Assembly: GCA_037349105.1 (NCBI GenBank)
Contig: JAYJMM010000041.1
Location: 3,596,001-3,660,000, forward strand
Direction of reading: 5' to 3'
Length of the DNA stretch: 64,000 bases
Origin: Limnomonas spitsbergensis
Lineage: Eukaryota > Chlorophyta > Chlorophyceae > Chlamydomonadales
The notes below the pieces were generated by a model that made no database searches, was not told the DNA's origin, and worked only from the letters and a program-made list of their open reading frames with translations. Below, one piece after another: positions 1-12,300 of this stretch. The position numbers and the translations under genes are program-made. Position 1 is the first letter of the stretch. Each line of letters opens with the position of its first letter.

Positions 1-18
1 CGGCCACCTTGTGCTGTT

Positions 19-364
19 GAATTTTATTTCAAATTGGTAAGCTGGGCGTTTAGGCTCCCTGCGTGTGGTGCAAATCGGCTGTGATGCTATTTAGCCGCAT
101 GGGTGTTGGGGCGATGCGCAGCCGTGCGCTGCTGAATTGATTTTTGAATTCAAAATGGGGTGTCTAGTCTCCCTGTGTGCGGCGCAGATCAGTTGTCATC
201 CTGTTGGGCCGCCAGGGCCTTGGGGTGATGCGCCACCGCGCGCTGCGGAATTTGATTTTTGAATTTTAAACTGGGTGTTTGGCTCCCTCTGTGTGCGGCG
301 CAGATCTGTTGTCATCCTGTTGGGCCGTCTGGGCGTTGGGGCGACGCGCCACCGCGCGCTGCTG
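19..364 (+). repeat. Three tandem ~115-bp copies of the exon 1 acceptor junction
   Basis: Three adjacent units end near 134, 248 and 364, so the spacing is 114 and 116 bases. Each holds an AT-rich intron end, an acceptor-like site and the first ~60 bases of the exon coding for LGRLGVG then RHRALL. Only the third copy continues into the EDR1 domain. The second keeps a GCAG acceptor (ending 187) and a recognisable peptide, but reading on from it meets a TAA before the true exon. The first has lost its AG. Confidence 0.8.
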
Positions 365-3300
365 TTTAAGATGCTCGCCGACTCGCTAGACATGCGCTGC
401 CAGCTGCTGACGGGCCGTTACCTCTGCGGCACCGAAGACACGGCCATGAACATGGTGGTTCTGGACGGGAGGGAGATGCTGGTGGACCTAGTGCACTGCC
501 CGGGCAGGCTGATGCCGCCTGAGGAGCTGTGCGCTAACCATGGGGGCGGGCCTCGGAACCCAACTGCGCTGACGGGAGGTGAGTGGCTGCCTGGGTGGTT
601 GCATGGTTGGGTGGAGGAGTGGAGGAGTGTTTGCATGGTTGAGTCGGTGGCTGCATGGGTGGATGGTCGTCTGAGGTCAAGCATGCACTACAGCACAGCC
701 AGACCAGCATGCGCTACAGCACAGCCAGACCAGCTCGCGCTACAGCACAGCCAGACCAGCATGCGCTACAGCACAGCCAGATCAGCATGCGCCTCAGCAC
801 AGCCAGACCAGCTCCCGCTACAGCACAGCCAGACCAGCATGCGCTACAGCACAGCCAGACCAGCATGCGCTACAGCACAGCCAGACCAGCATGCGCTACA
901 GCACAGCCAGACCAGCATGCGCTACAGCACAGCCAGATCAGCATGCGCCTCAGCACAGCCAGACCAGCTCCCGCTACAGCACAGCCAGACCAGCATGCGC
1001 TACAGCACAGCCAGACCAGCATGCGCTACAGCACAGCCAGACCAGCATGCGCTACAGCACAGCCAGACCAGCATGCGCTACAGCACAGCCAGACCAGCTC
1101 CCGCTACAGCACAGCCAGACCAGTTCCCGCTACAGCACAGCCAGACCAGCATGCGCTACAGCACAGCCAGACCAGCATGCGCTACAGCACAGCCAGACCA
1201 GCTCCCGCTACAGCACAGCCAGACCAGCATGCGCTACAGCACAGCCAGACCAGCTCCCGCTACAGCACAGCCAGACCAGCATGCGCTACAGCACAGCCAG
1301 ACCAGCATGCGCTACAGCACAGCCAGACCAGCATGCACTACAGCACAGCCAGGCCAGCCTGAATATCTCGACCAGTTCCGCAAGTCATGGTCTCTTTGGA
1401 TTTTCACCTCTACCGAAACAGCAAGTGTTGGCCTTTATGTCATGGCCTCTACAGTATGTCATGTCCTCTATATAGTCACCTGTTTATAATCGCCTCAACC
1501 GTCTTTTCGTCTGCTTGTGTGAATAATCGCCTCTTCTACAAATGCTAGTGTGTCTCTTGAATACGTTTTGTTGCTCCCCAGGGGCCTCTGGGGAGTCTGA
1601 TGGTGGCCCCCCAGGGCGAGCAAAGGACCGGACCTCCACAAACGCTTTGGGAGGCCGGCCAGCGACAGTGGTCCCGTTGATCCCCGGCCCTGTGTTCATC
1701 AGCCAGACATCGGCCGGCCTGGGCCAGCCGCCTGTGGCAATCAGCATCCCCGAGGCAAGAGAGGGCTCGGCGTTCAGCAAATCCCGCCCACCCCTGGCGA
1801 TGCTGCGCGGGCGGATCGCGTCGCTGGCGAGCCTGCCGGTTCCTGGGACGGCGGCGGCCGCTGCCGTCCCATTCGGCAGGCTGAGCGCCGCGGGCGGCGG
1901 CACGCCGCCGCCCACCGCGTCGGCCTCCTCGGAGTGGCGGAGCACCGGCACCGGCACGTCGGCCGCCTCGCCGCCAAAGGCCGCGGCCTCGTTGCCGGCA
2001 GCGCTGCAAGATGCAGCAGCGACCGGCGACGCGTCGCCCAGCGGCCAGTCGGCGGACACGGCCCCGCTGCCGGACCTGATACGCATGGACTCGGGCCCCG
2101 TTCTGTGTGACGCGAGCGTGATCACTGTCGGCTCCGGCCTTCTCCCACTTGGCGCCAGTGGCAGTGGCGGCAGCACCCACCCTACACTCGACACCAGCTG
2201 GGCCAATTTCCCGCCCACCGGCGGCGGCAGCAGCGGTGGCGGCGTTGGTTCGTGCACCTCCACCCCGATAGCCGCGACATCATCTGGACCCCACCGTCAC
2301 TCTCACAGCTTCGACATGGCTCAGCTGTCCTCATATGACGTCCTCTCTCCGTTGCCTGTGACGCACACGGTGAGGGCGGTAACGGGCGGCAATCCTTCCA
2401 GCCCCTCCAGCACCGCCCAAATGGGGTCCTCCCCAGTGACCCTGATGGGAGGAGCGCCTGGGCAACAACATCAGCAACAGCAGCTACAGCAGCAACAGCA
2501 GCTACAGCAGCAACAGCAGCAACAGCAGAATCCTCATCCGCAGCTAATACAGCAGCAACAGCAGATGCAGGCGGCAGCAGCTTCCTCCATCGCTCAGGAA
2601 AGCAACTTTGCTGCTGCCGCCAACGCTGCGGCGACCGCCGCCGCTAACGCTGCACACGCCAGTGCAGCTGTGGCACAGCAGTCTGTTTACAACTCGCCTT
2701 TCCTCTCGCATCAGCTCCGTGGCTCACTCGTCGGCTGGGCAGCTCCTGCCGCTGCACCTGCTCCTGCCGGATCTGTACCGCTTCTGCCGGCTCAGGTTTC
2801 GGGGCAGGCACCCGGGGGCTCCTTGGCAGGCTTACAGCCCGGCCTGATCCCTGTCCCCCCCGCTAGGGGTACCAGCTCTCCCCCTCTGCCCCCGGGGTCG
2901 GCCGGCAGCAGCAACAACAGCAACCCCGCCGCTTCCGTCCAGCATCAACACAGCATGCCGGCAAGCAGTGGCGGCGTCGGCGGCGTTTCGTCGCATGCCG
3001 CCTCCCCGCCGTGGGCGCTGCCGCCGAGGGGCGGCGGCGGCGGCAACGGCGGCGGCGGCGGCCACCATACGCCCCACCATGCGACCTCGTTCAGCAGCGG
3101 GAACGGGCCTCAGTTGAGCGGGGAGCCTTTTGCAGACTTGTCGCCGTTCCAGTCGCTGCCCGTGCGCCGGCCGACGCCGCCAAAATCGCTGTCGCAGCAG
3201 CAGCAGGAGATGCTGCAGGAGCGTGCAGCTGCGGCCGCCTCAGGTCAGCCTAGGCAGCCCCTGTTCTGACAAAAAGCCAACCTGCATTACGCCATGCAGG

Positions 3301-6300
3301 AAAAGTGATAATGTGAACTGTAGACCCTGGATCTTGAATCTGTGGGCACTGGCACAGACGCTGAACCCTAGAACCTGGACCTTGGCTCTGTGGGATTTTG
3401 CACAAACCCTGAACCCTTGACCTGAAGTCCAGGGTCACTGGTACAGATCCTCTTAAATGCCTTGCTTCATCACCCCGAACTAAAAGCCCAGTTTTCCATT
3501 CCATGACTAGATATGTAGATCTGAGCCCAATGCTCACTTTCCCAATCAATGACTTAAACTTGCCATCCAAATCAGTGACTTGAACTTGCCACCCAGTACC
3601 AGTGCTCCAGTGTTCCAAGAGTCGCGGCTACCTGCGGCCCCTGATACCCCCGCAAATCGACCTGTCTTGCTCGCCTGCCCACCTGACACGCCCACCCACC
3701 CGCGCAGCTTTGAGCGCCTCTTTCGCCTGCGGCCCTGGTGTCGGTTACGCACCATCCAACCATAATGGCCCTTCGAACAACGGAAATCTGGCCATGATGA
3801 ACATGGAGCAGCAGCAACAGCAGCAGCAACAACAGCAATTGCAACAACAGCAGCAGCAAGGGGGTGCGGTTGGGCTGAGGAACGGCGGCAGCGGCAGTGG
3901 CAGTGGCAGCGCCATTACCGTCGCATTAGAGGCCGCGGGAGAGAGCGGCGTGGGCGGACTTTCTGCTGCGCAGGGCCGTGCGATGATGGCGGCGCAGGGC
4001 AACAATCCCTCATCATCATCCACGCAGCAGCAGCAGCAGCCCTCATCTCCGTTTGCGGGCACGGTCCCCCCCTACCCGCTGTCTGTAGCTGCCATGCAGC
4101 ACCTTTTGAACAGCAGCAATAACAGCAACAGCCAGCAGCAGCAACAGTTGCAACAGCAACAGCAACAGCAGCTTGCGGCGGCTGCTGCTTTCCAGTTCCA
4201 GCCTACTGCAGGTATGGTCCCTGCTGCCTGGCCTACCAATCTGGCGCCGCAGCAGGTTGGGGTCGGGACGTCGTACACATCGGGTGCCGCAGCTGTGCCG
4301 GTGCCGAGCAGGCACCACGAAGGCTGCTGCTGCCGCACGTGCTGGCCGCAGTACTCGCCGCCCGGCGCCGCCCAGTGGGCGCAACAGCAGTTTGAACAGC
4401 GGCAGCTGCTACAGCAACAGCAGCAACAACAACAGCAGCACCATCAACAGCAGCAGCCGTTGCATCAGCAGCAGCAACATGCGCCGTTTTCGTCCCACCC
4501 GCAACATCACGATGGATTTGTCCCTTCCATGCAGCCGGGCATGCAGCCGCTGCCGAGCTTTGCGCACGGACACATGTACCTGCCACACGAGCAGCATAGC
4601 GAAGGGGGCGGACACCTGGAACCCGTACTCAGCCGCATGCCTTCCCTTCAGATTGGTCCAAACCAGGATTGGTGAGCTGGTGGGCAGGTGGCTTCAGATT
4701 AGAGATGTGGTTTTTAAGTCCCATGCCACATCCGCACCAGTGATCTGGTAGGCTGGTGGCTATTTGTCTAGAGAATAGAGATGTGGTCTTCAAACACTAC
4801 GGTATGCCACATCCGCACCAGTGATCTGGTGGGCAGGTGGCAGTTGCATTGGATTTAGGGTATTGAATCCTAAGCTGCATCCGTACTGATGGGCAGGTGA
4901 GCAGGTAAGCAGGTGGCTGCAGGATAGGGGGGGTAGTATGGCTACCGGTACCCATACAAAAACTCGGTAATATTATATGTACTTACCAGTACTGGATGTC
5001 AGATGCTGGAACTCCTCCCAGTCTAAGTTCCCTACGGTATGTTACTTTTTGTTTCTTCACGTTTACTAATTTAGCGTTACAGCTTGCGGCCCTCCATGCC
5101 TCCATGGCATGTCCTCTCTACCGGGAGAACCTGCATCATTCCGTTGGCCATTATAAATATCAGTAATATTACTTTTTTCAAGTTGCATCTGCTCTGTTGC
5201 CTCAGCTGTCGATGTTGACGTGCAACCTGTACATCAACCCAACATTGCTTTATCTGAAAGGGACCAGCGGTACAAACCGAAAAACAGCTGGAAACTGCCC
5301 TTGGTGCCCTGGACCGGTCTTGACTGTGTTGGATACTTGGATGGCCGCTGGGTCAGTAAGCCAGCTTCCCAGGATATGGAAATGACCCTCTAATTCTGCC
5401 CAGCTGTGCTGCCCTTCAACCCTCTGTTTGGGGTGAAGGGAACAGGGTTTGGGGTGAAGAGGCTCCAGAGGGCAAAAGCCCGAGGAACATAAGCCCTGTA
5501 TATGCCTGGATTGCGCTCGTTACCCTGGTTTCGCTTTGCTGGAGCTCAATATTCAAAAACTGGAAGGTTTCTTACCCGATCCCCTACCGCGTTTTTTTCC
5601 ATGGTTTGGCCGTCCAGGGATTTTCTACTGAGTTTGAATACCGTAACTGGGAATTTGAAACCCTGAACCCTGACACAGCTTGATCATTTGATGTTCCTGT
5701 TCAGGCAAACCAGAGTTCGCCAATTTGTAGGTTTGAAACCCTGGACCCGAACCCCGATCCCTGACTGAGCTCGTTTCCCCTGGTTTTGCTATTCAGGGAG
5801 ATCGACCCGAGGGATCTGGCGTTCGGTCCCCGCATTGGAGTTGGCTCCTATGGCGAGGTAGGCAATGCCTATCAGGCTCTGATAACCACAAGGCCCGGCT
5901 AGGTATGAAAATACTGAAGATTTGCCAGTAAAATTACCAAGGCTCGGTGATGCCCTATGACTCCAGGGGTGTGTACCCTTGTCCATGATTTTGAGAGTGT
6001 TTGCATGCCGTTTGTGAACACAGGCTCAATGTAGTTGCCCCCTTGAGCTCCCAAAGGACAAAATACTTTGCCGGTGCCGACTGAATGACTGAGACATGCA
6101 AAGCGCAGGTTTTTTATGGAATGTTCTAGAGCTTTGCCTTGTGGTTATTGGAGCAAGGTGTCCATTATTAGCTTTACTACATCGTCGCTCCCGTTAGCAT
6201 TTCGTTTCTTCATTTTTACTTTTCTTCTTTTGCTTGTTTTACCTGTTTGTTTCTTCATTTTTACTTATTCTTGCGCCTTGCTGCCTGTTTGCCTCAGGTG

Positions 6301-9300
6301 TACAAGGGCACATGGCGGGGGACCGAGGTGGCAATCAAGCGCTTCCTGGAGCAGGTGAGGGCAGGGAGGGGCGATCAAGCTGATTGTGAGGTGGCAATTC
6401 AGTTGATTGAAGGTGTCTGTCAAACGCTTAGGTGAACGAGGGCAAAGTGTGGCTGCAATTACGCTTACTGAAGGCAGTCAGGTGGATATTTAATACTTAG
6501 TTTTATAGCCGTGGCTGTTTATGTGAGATTGGAGATGGAAATCAAATGTTTTTTTGATCAGGCGTGGGCGGAGGGTGGCGATTGACTGTCCATGGCCCCC
6601 TCTGGCAGACCCGGTTATTGAGCATGGTGGAGGATGCATTGCAACAGCCCTGTTTCCTCAGTTCCCAAGTCCCATGCAAGGCGTAGTCTTCTCTCTTTCT
6701 TCCTGTAGGACAGGCGCGGGGAGGGCGGAACAGAATGCTTGCAGCCTCCCAGTTGGACTAGGCACTAGGGAGTCCACATTAGGGTTTCCGTGGCCTGACT
6801 GTTAAAGATGAGCGATGAGGGACCATTAAGGGTGACGTAACGGAAATGGTTCCTATGATGTCTGTTCCGGACTCATGGACGCACAGCGCATGGGTGGCAG
6901 TCCTTTTGGACCAGCCACTTGCTGGCATTAGGGCCTATAGCCAGCGCATCCAACCAGGAGCCTTTATCAATCGAGTCAGGGAGTGTGGAAGGACATAGGT
7001 GAAGCTGGAGGTGGCTAGGCAGCTGCAATAAGACCGGCAGTGCGGACCGGAAGAACACGGGCGAAGCAGGAGGTAGCTAGGCAGCTGATAGCAATGATCC
7101 GACCTGAATGCTGGGGAGGCTTGTACTCTTGTTCATATGGGGAAAGTATGCTCAGATCTGCTGCCAGTCTTGTGACCAGCATGGACTGGATCCTTCCTGT
7201 TTCAAGGCAGGCAATTCTACACCTAATCCCTGGCCCGGGGCGTATTATGGATTGATTTAGAAGCCTCGAGAATGCTGCCTCCCCTGTCTGCCTCTCTCCC
7301 CCTTATCTCAAAACGACTCTCCCCTCTTTGCCTTATTTCTGAACCCCTTCCCCTTCCCTCCCTGGTTTCTTGCTGCCCCAAAGAAACTGTCTGCGGTCAC
7401 GGTGCGCGAGTTCCGCGCTGAAGTTACCATCATGTCCCGGCTGCGACACCCCAACATCGTGCTGTTCCTGGTGCGCTGGCTTGAAGCTTTAGGGTGACTG
7501 GCATATAACTGAAAACTGCTCACCCTAGCATGCGACATCCCAACCTCATGCTTATCCTGGTACGCTGGCCTGAGGGTTGAGGTTGAACAACACTTACAGC
7601 TCCATGCTGCTTTTAATGTGCTGGGTTGAGGGTTGAGGGTGAACAGCACAACCTGGTACGCTGGCCTGAGGGTTGAGGCTGAACGACACTTACAGCTCCA
7701 TGCTGCTTTTAATGTGCTGGGTTGAGGGTTGAGGGTGAACAGCACAACCTGGTACGCTGGCCTGAGGGTTGAGGCTGAACGACACTTATAGCTCCATGCT
7801 GCTTTTAATGTGCTGGGTTGAGGGTTGAGGGTGAACAGCACAACCTGGTACGCTGGCCTGAGGGTTGAGGCTGAACGACACTTACAGCTCCATGCTGCTT
7901 TTAATGTGTTGGGTTGAGGGTTGAGGGTGAACAGCACAACCTGGTACGCTGGCCTGAGGGTTGAGGCTGAACGACACTTACAGCTCCATGCTGCTTTTAA
8001 TGTGCTGGGTTGAGGGTTGACGGTGAACAGCACAACCTGGTACGCTGGCCTGAGGGTTGAGGCTGAACGACACTTACAGCTCCATGCTGCTTTTTTTAGT
8101 GCTGGGTTGCGGGTTGAGAGTTGAGGGTGACTGGGATAGGATTGAAAATTGCTTACCCTAGCATGCGACACCCCCAAATCATGCTGGTCCTGGTACGCTG
8201 GCCTGAGGGTTTAGGCTGAACGACATTTACAGCACCTTGCTGCTGTTCTTGTGCTGGGTTGAGGTTTGAAGGTGAACAGCACAACCTGGTGCCGTTCCTG
8301 GTGCGCTGTGCCGTTTAACAGGGCTGCACCAGAGGGGCACACGAGGGTTGACGTGTCAGGGAAGGGCTCTTCTTGTGACAGGACTGCACCACAGGGCCAT
8401 ACGCAAGGAGGAGGATGGTCCAGGCATCTCAGGATGAAGGTTGTGGCCCAGAGGGAGTGACTTGGGTTCAAACTTAATGATGTATCCTCTGGTTCAACGG
8501 AGCTCCTGCAGAACTCTGTAGATGTGCATCGCCATTCCTCACGCCACTCCTGCATGCAGGGCGCAGTGGTCCACAGCCTAACCACCTGGCCATTCCTGAG
8601 CCCACTCCTGTGTGCACGTGCATGCAGGGCGCGGTGATCCAGCCCAACCACCTGGCCATCGTCACTCAGTTCATCCCGCGCGGATCGTTGTTCCGCATAT
8701 TGCACCGCAGCCGCGTCGAGCTGGACCCGAAGCGACGCCTGGCCATCGCCTTGGACATTGCAAAGGGTGCGCGGGGTGGGCGCTCAGAAAAGTCATCAAG
8801 AGTTGAAACATACTGCCAAAATATTGCACAATCTGTTTTCACCAAACATCAAAAAACTACACGGATCACCACCACGGGTGAAACCAGGCTAAACAATATA
8901 TTTAGCACAAGGGAGCCACCCTTGCTGGCTCTGTGTCTCGCAGTCCTCGCCGTCAGCAGCCCCTTCAGCCTGTCGGAGCCCACCTATAGTGTAGCTACTG
9001 GGTGATGGATCATACGGAAATTAAGATCCAAACCCATTTCGAATACCGGTATACCGATTTACATGGTGAATGAAAATATGGAGGCAGCTGCAGGTGGGCC
9101 TGAGGGTAGCCCAGGCCTGTCCTGAGGCTACATCAGGCCTGTCATCAGACGTAAAAGGGAGGAGATGTTGCTGGGGGGTAGATATCGCGGTATCAGTGCA
9201 TCCCCAGGTAACATATGCTGGGAATGTACCAACCAACATGTCATTGTGGGCATGCCCCTGAGTATATATTGAGGCCTGCAACCTGGGTATGTATCTTGGC

Positions 9301-12300
9301 CTGCCCCCTGACCATGTCTTGTGCCAGCGCCTCCTCGTTCATACCCCCAAGTCAAGCTGGCAGGCTGAACCCTGTCTCCATACCTGTCCCTCTCCTCTGC
9401 CGCTTCACCAGTCCTGCTTTGCTCTGCATCATTGGTCACTAGGGTTTACACATCCTGCTAATAGCCGCCAGTAGGGTATACACATCTACCAAACACCTGT
9501 CTCACTCCCCTCTCCCTGTCCACCCCTTCCTACCGCGTACCAACCCTGACTACCGCGTAGGCCTGCTGTACCTACACTCCTGCAGTCCCCCTGTGGTGCA
9601 CCGGGATCTCAAGTCACCCAACCTGCTGGTGGACAAGGACTGGTGAGAAGAGGGCGGTGCAGAAACTTGGTGGAAACTCTTGAGCCCTAGTACACGCTTT
9701 AGCTGATTGGGGACTAGGTCTGGTGACAGGAGAGGAGAGGAGCGTGTGAACTCCTCAACCCTAAACCCTGAGCCAGCCACAAAGCTGACTGGCTATTGGA
9801 CAAAGGCTGGTGGGTAGCTGGTAGAATGGAAGCTCCTTGACCGTGGACCCTAGGCGTGGAATTCAAAACTTTCAGCCCTAAAGCTGACTGGCTAGTGGAC
9901 AAGGGGGGACTGGTGGGTAGACAACAGAATGAAAGACCCCAGACCCTAGACGTGAACCCTGTATGCTAGTCCGTGGAATCCAGATCCTGAAACCCTAATG
10001 CTAACCGGCTCTTGGACCAGATCGGGTGAGTGAGCAGCGTGAAAACAGGGGAGCAGGCAAGGGGACTGAAGGAATACCTGCTGGTGGCAAGGTGGCCGCA
10101 GAATAAGGTTCTTACTTGAGCGTCAACAGACTGTAGTGGGCCGGGCCTGGTGAGGGAGCAGCGATGGGTAAGGGCGTGGACGTGGCCTTGGCCGACGCTG
10201 CACTGTGTGCTCCTTGATCACGATGTTCTTTTGGGCCATAGCTTTCATGGCTTGATTCCTTCGGTTGCAGAAGAATAGGACTGGTGAGTAGAAAACTAAG
10301 TGTACCACAATAAGAATCATACAATGTTTGTGCGGTACTTGTGGGAGCTGCATGAAAGTAAGGGCGTCTGCGCCTTGTTCGTACACGTGACCGCAGAACA
10401 GTATTGTGTGGATACCATACGGCTGAGCAGTGCGAACAGGAACAGCAGGGACCAGAGACTCTGGCAGTCTCTGGCAGGGACGGGTATTCCTTTGTACGGC
10501 ATTTCAAATGTCGTTTTCCTTGAGGCACGCTCCGGCGTCTATTTTTTATTTTGTGTCCCTCGGCCCCCTGATGTCACCTGCTGATCTAGGTATGTGAAGT
10601 GAACTGAGCGGAGTCGAGAGCGCAGGCTCTTCCTCTTTTCTATGGAAGCCTTTCAGGTGGATGCTCAGAAAGTTCGAGGAAAGCGGTATGATTGCCCCTT
10701 GCCCCATGCTCCCTGCCCCAGCAGTCTATTTGCCCCCTTGCCCCATGCTCCCTGCCTCAGCAGTCTATTTGCCCCTTGCCCCCTGCCCCCTGCCTCAGCA
10801 GCCTGTTTCCCTCCTTTCCCCCTGCCTCAGCAGTCTGTTTGCCCCTTGCCCCTTGCCCCTTGCCCCTTGCCCCTCGCATCAGCAGTCCATTTCCCCCCTT
10901 GCCCCTGCTGTCCCGCAGGACGATCAAGGTGTGTGACTTTGGGCTCAGCCAAGTGAAGAGCGCCACCTTCCTCACCAGCAAGAGCCATGGAGGCACCCCT
11001 GAATGGTGAGGGGCATTCATTGGCCTGGGACGGGTGTGAAGAGGTGCATGCGGCACGTGCGACGGCCCAGTCACCAAGCTCTTCAGCAGTGTCTCGGATG
11101 GGGGGAGGCAGGCCCTTTTCAGGGCTCTGGTACGTACGCTCAAAAGCCCTTCCCCCGGTTGCACTCACAAGATGCTGCCAATCTGAGCGTGCAGTGCGCC
11201 GCGCATTAATCAGTGTGGCCTTTAGTATGTCTTCCATGGATTTAAGATGATGCAGTGCATGCACCAGCCGACGGCTGGGAAGTAGCTGAAGTGTAGCTTA
11301 AGTGCAATCAAAACGACACTGTTGCGTGCTGCTGCCGCAGGATGGCTCCGGAGATACTCCGGAACGAGCAGTGTGATGAGAAGAGCGACGTGTTCAGGTA
11401 GAGGGGTGGGGGTGTATTTTGAGTTTGGATGCCGCGGTCTAGTTTCACTCGTTGGCGTCGCACCCAGGTAAGTGTTTATGTGCCTTGAATTTGAATTTGG
11501 ATCTGGTTGCTATGAGTCAGCGACGTCCCAGCCTGCGGCCGAGGCAGCATGATGCAGCATAGATACCTCTCTCCCCCCTCGCACACATAGATGCTGCAGG
11601 CTGGCCCTAAATCCTGAACCCTGAGTAACAACAGCCTGACCCGCACTTGGTCTTTGCCTTACTGGTGTGTGTGTCACTCTTTGTATGCTTGTCCTGCACG
11701 CCGCCCGTTCCCACCTCCCGGGTGTGCCATGCAGCTCTCTGGTCATCCTTAAAATTCTTGAGTCTGGACATTTATCCCCGAATCCTAACCTGACCCGCCT
11801 GCTCCCTCTCTCTCACTGGTGTGCTGTACAGCTATGGCGTCATCCTGTATGAGTTGGTAGGCTGTGATGAGCCGTGGTCACAGCTGCTCAACCCGATGCA
11901 GGTACGGTCCACTGTATTTTGTAGTGAGCACCAGAACACCTAGGACACAGGCCCCAGGCAGCTGCCACTGGGCCGGTGGGGACCACATCTTGACCAGCCT
12001 ACCGCCATTGGCTGAGGCAGTAGGGCTTGTTGCACTAGGCTCACGTGGCCGTGGGCTGTGATGTTGCTGAATTGTAGCTGAAGCACCGCAACCTAAACAG
12101 TGGTGTGGGCACAAATGGAACCCCTGCGTGTCTGCATTAGCGGTGCATCAGCATTCCACGGTTCAGGCGAAGCACAAACGGACATTATTTTGATCAGCTG
12201 TTCTTCATCCGGTGCAGGTTGTTGGCGCTGTGGGTTTCAATCGTCAGCGCCTTACAGTGCCTGCTGACATCCAGCCGGAGGTGGCCCAGCTGATTTCGGA

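Noticed and set aside
275..1489. A 404-codon open frame running through the 26-bp minisatellite
   Set aside because: Only the first ~100 codons match the EDR1 domain; the rest is intronic repeat, and a consensus donor at 579 joins in phase to 1582.
3602..4675. Termination of the kinase protein at 4675
   Set aside because: The TGA lies just past a consensus donor, and splicing to 5797 rebuilds a Trp codon and leads into the kinase glycine loop in frame.
7308..8177. A minus-strand 289-codon frame with repeated 32-residue units
   Set aside because: It is the reverse of the 96-bp intron array, overlaps kinase exon 6 and has no domain.
9755..9775. Interstitial telomere repeat (CCCTAAA type)
   Set aside because: Only about one and a half heptamers are present, within CCCTGAACC-type intron text that recurs elsewhere.
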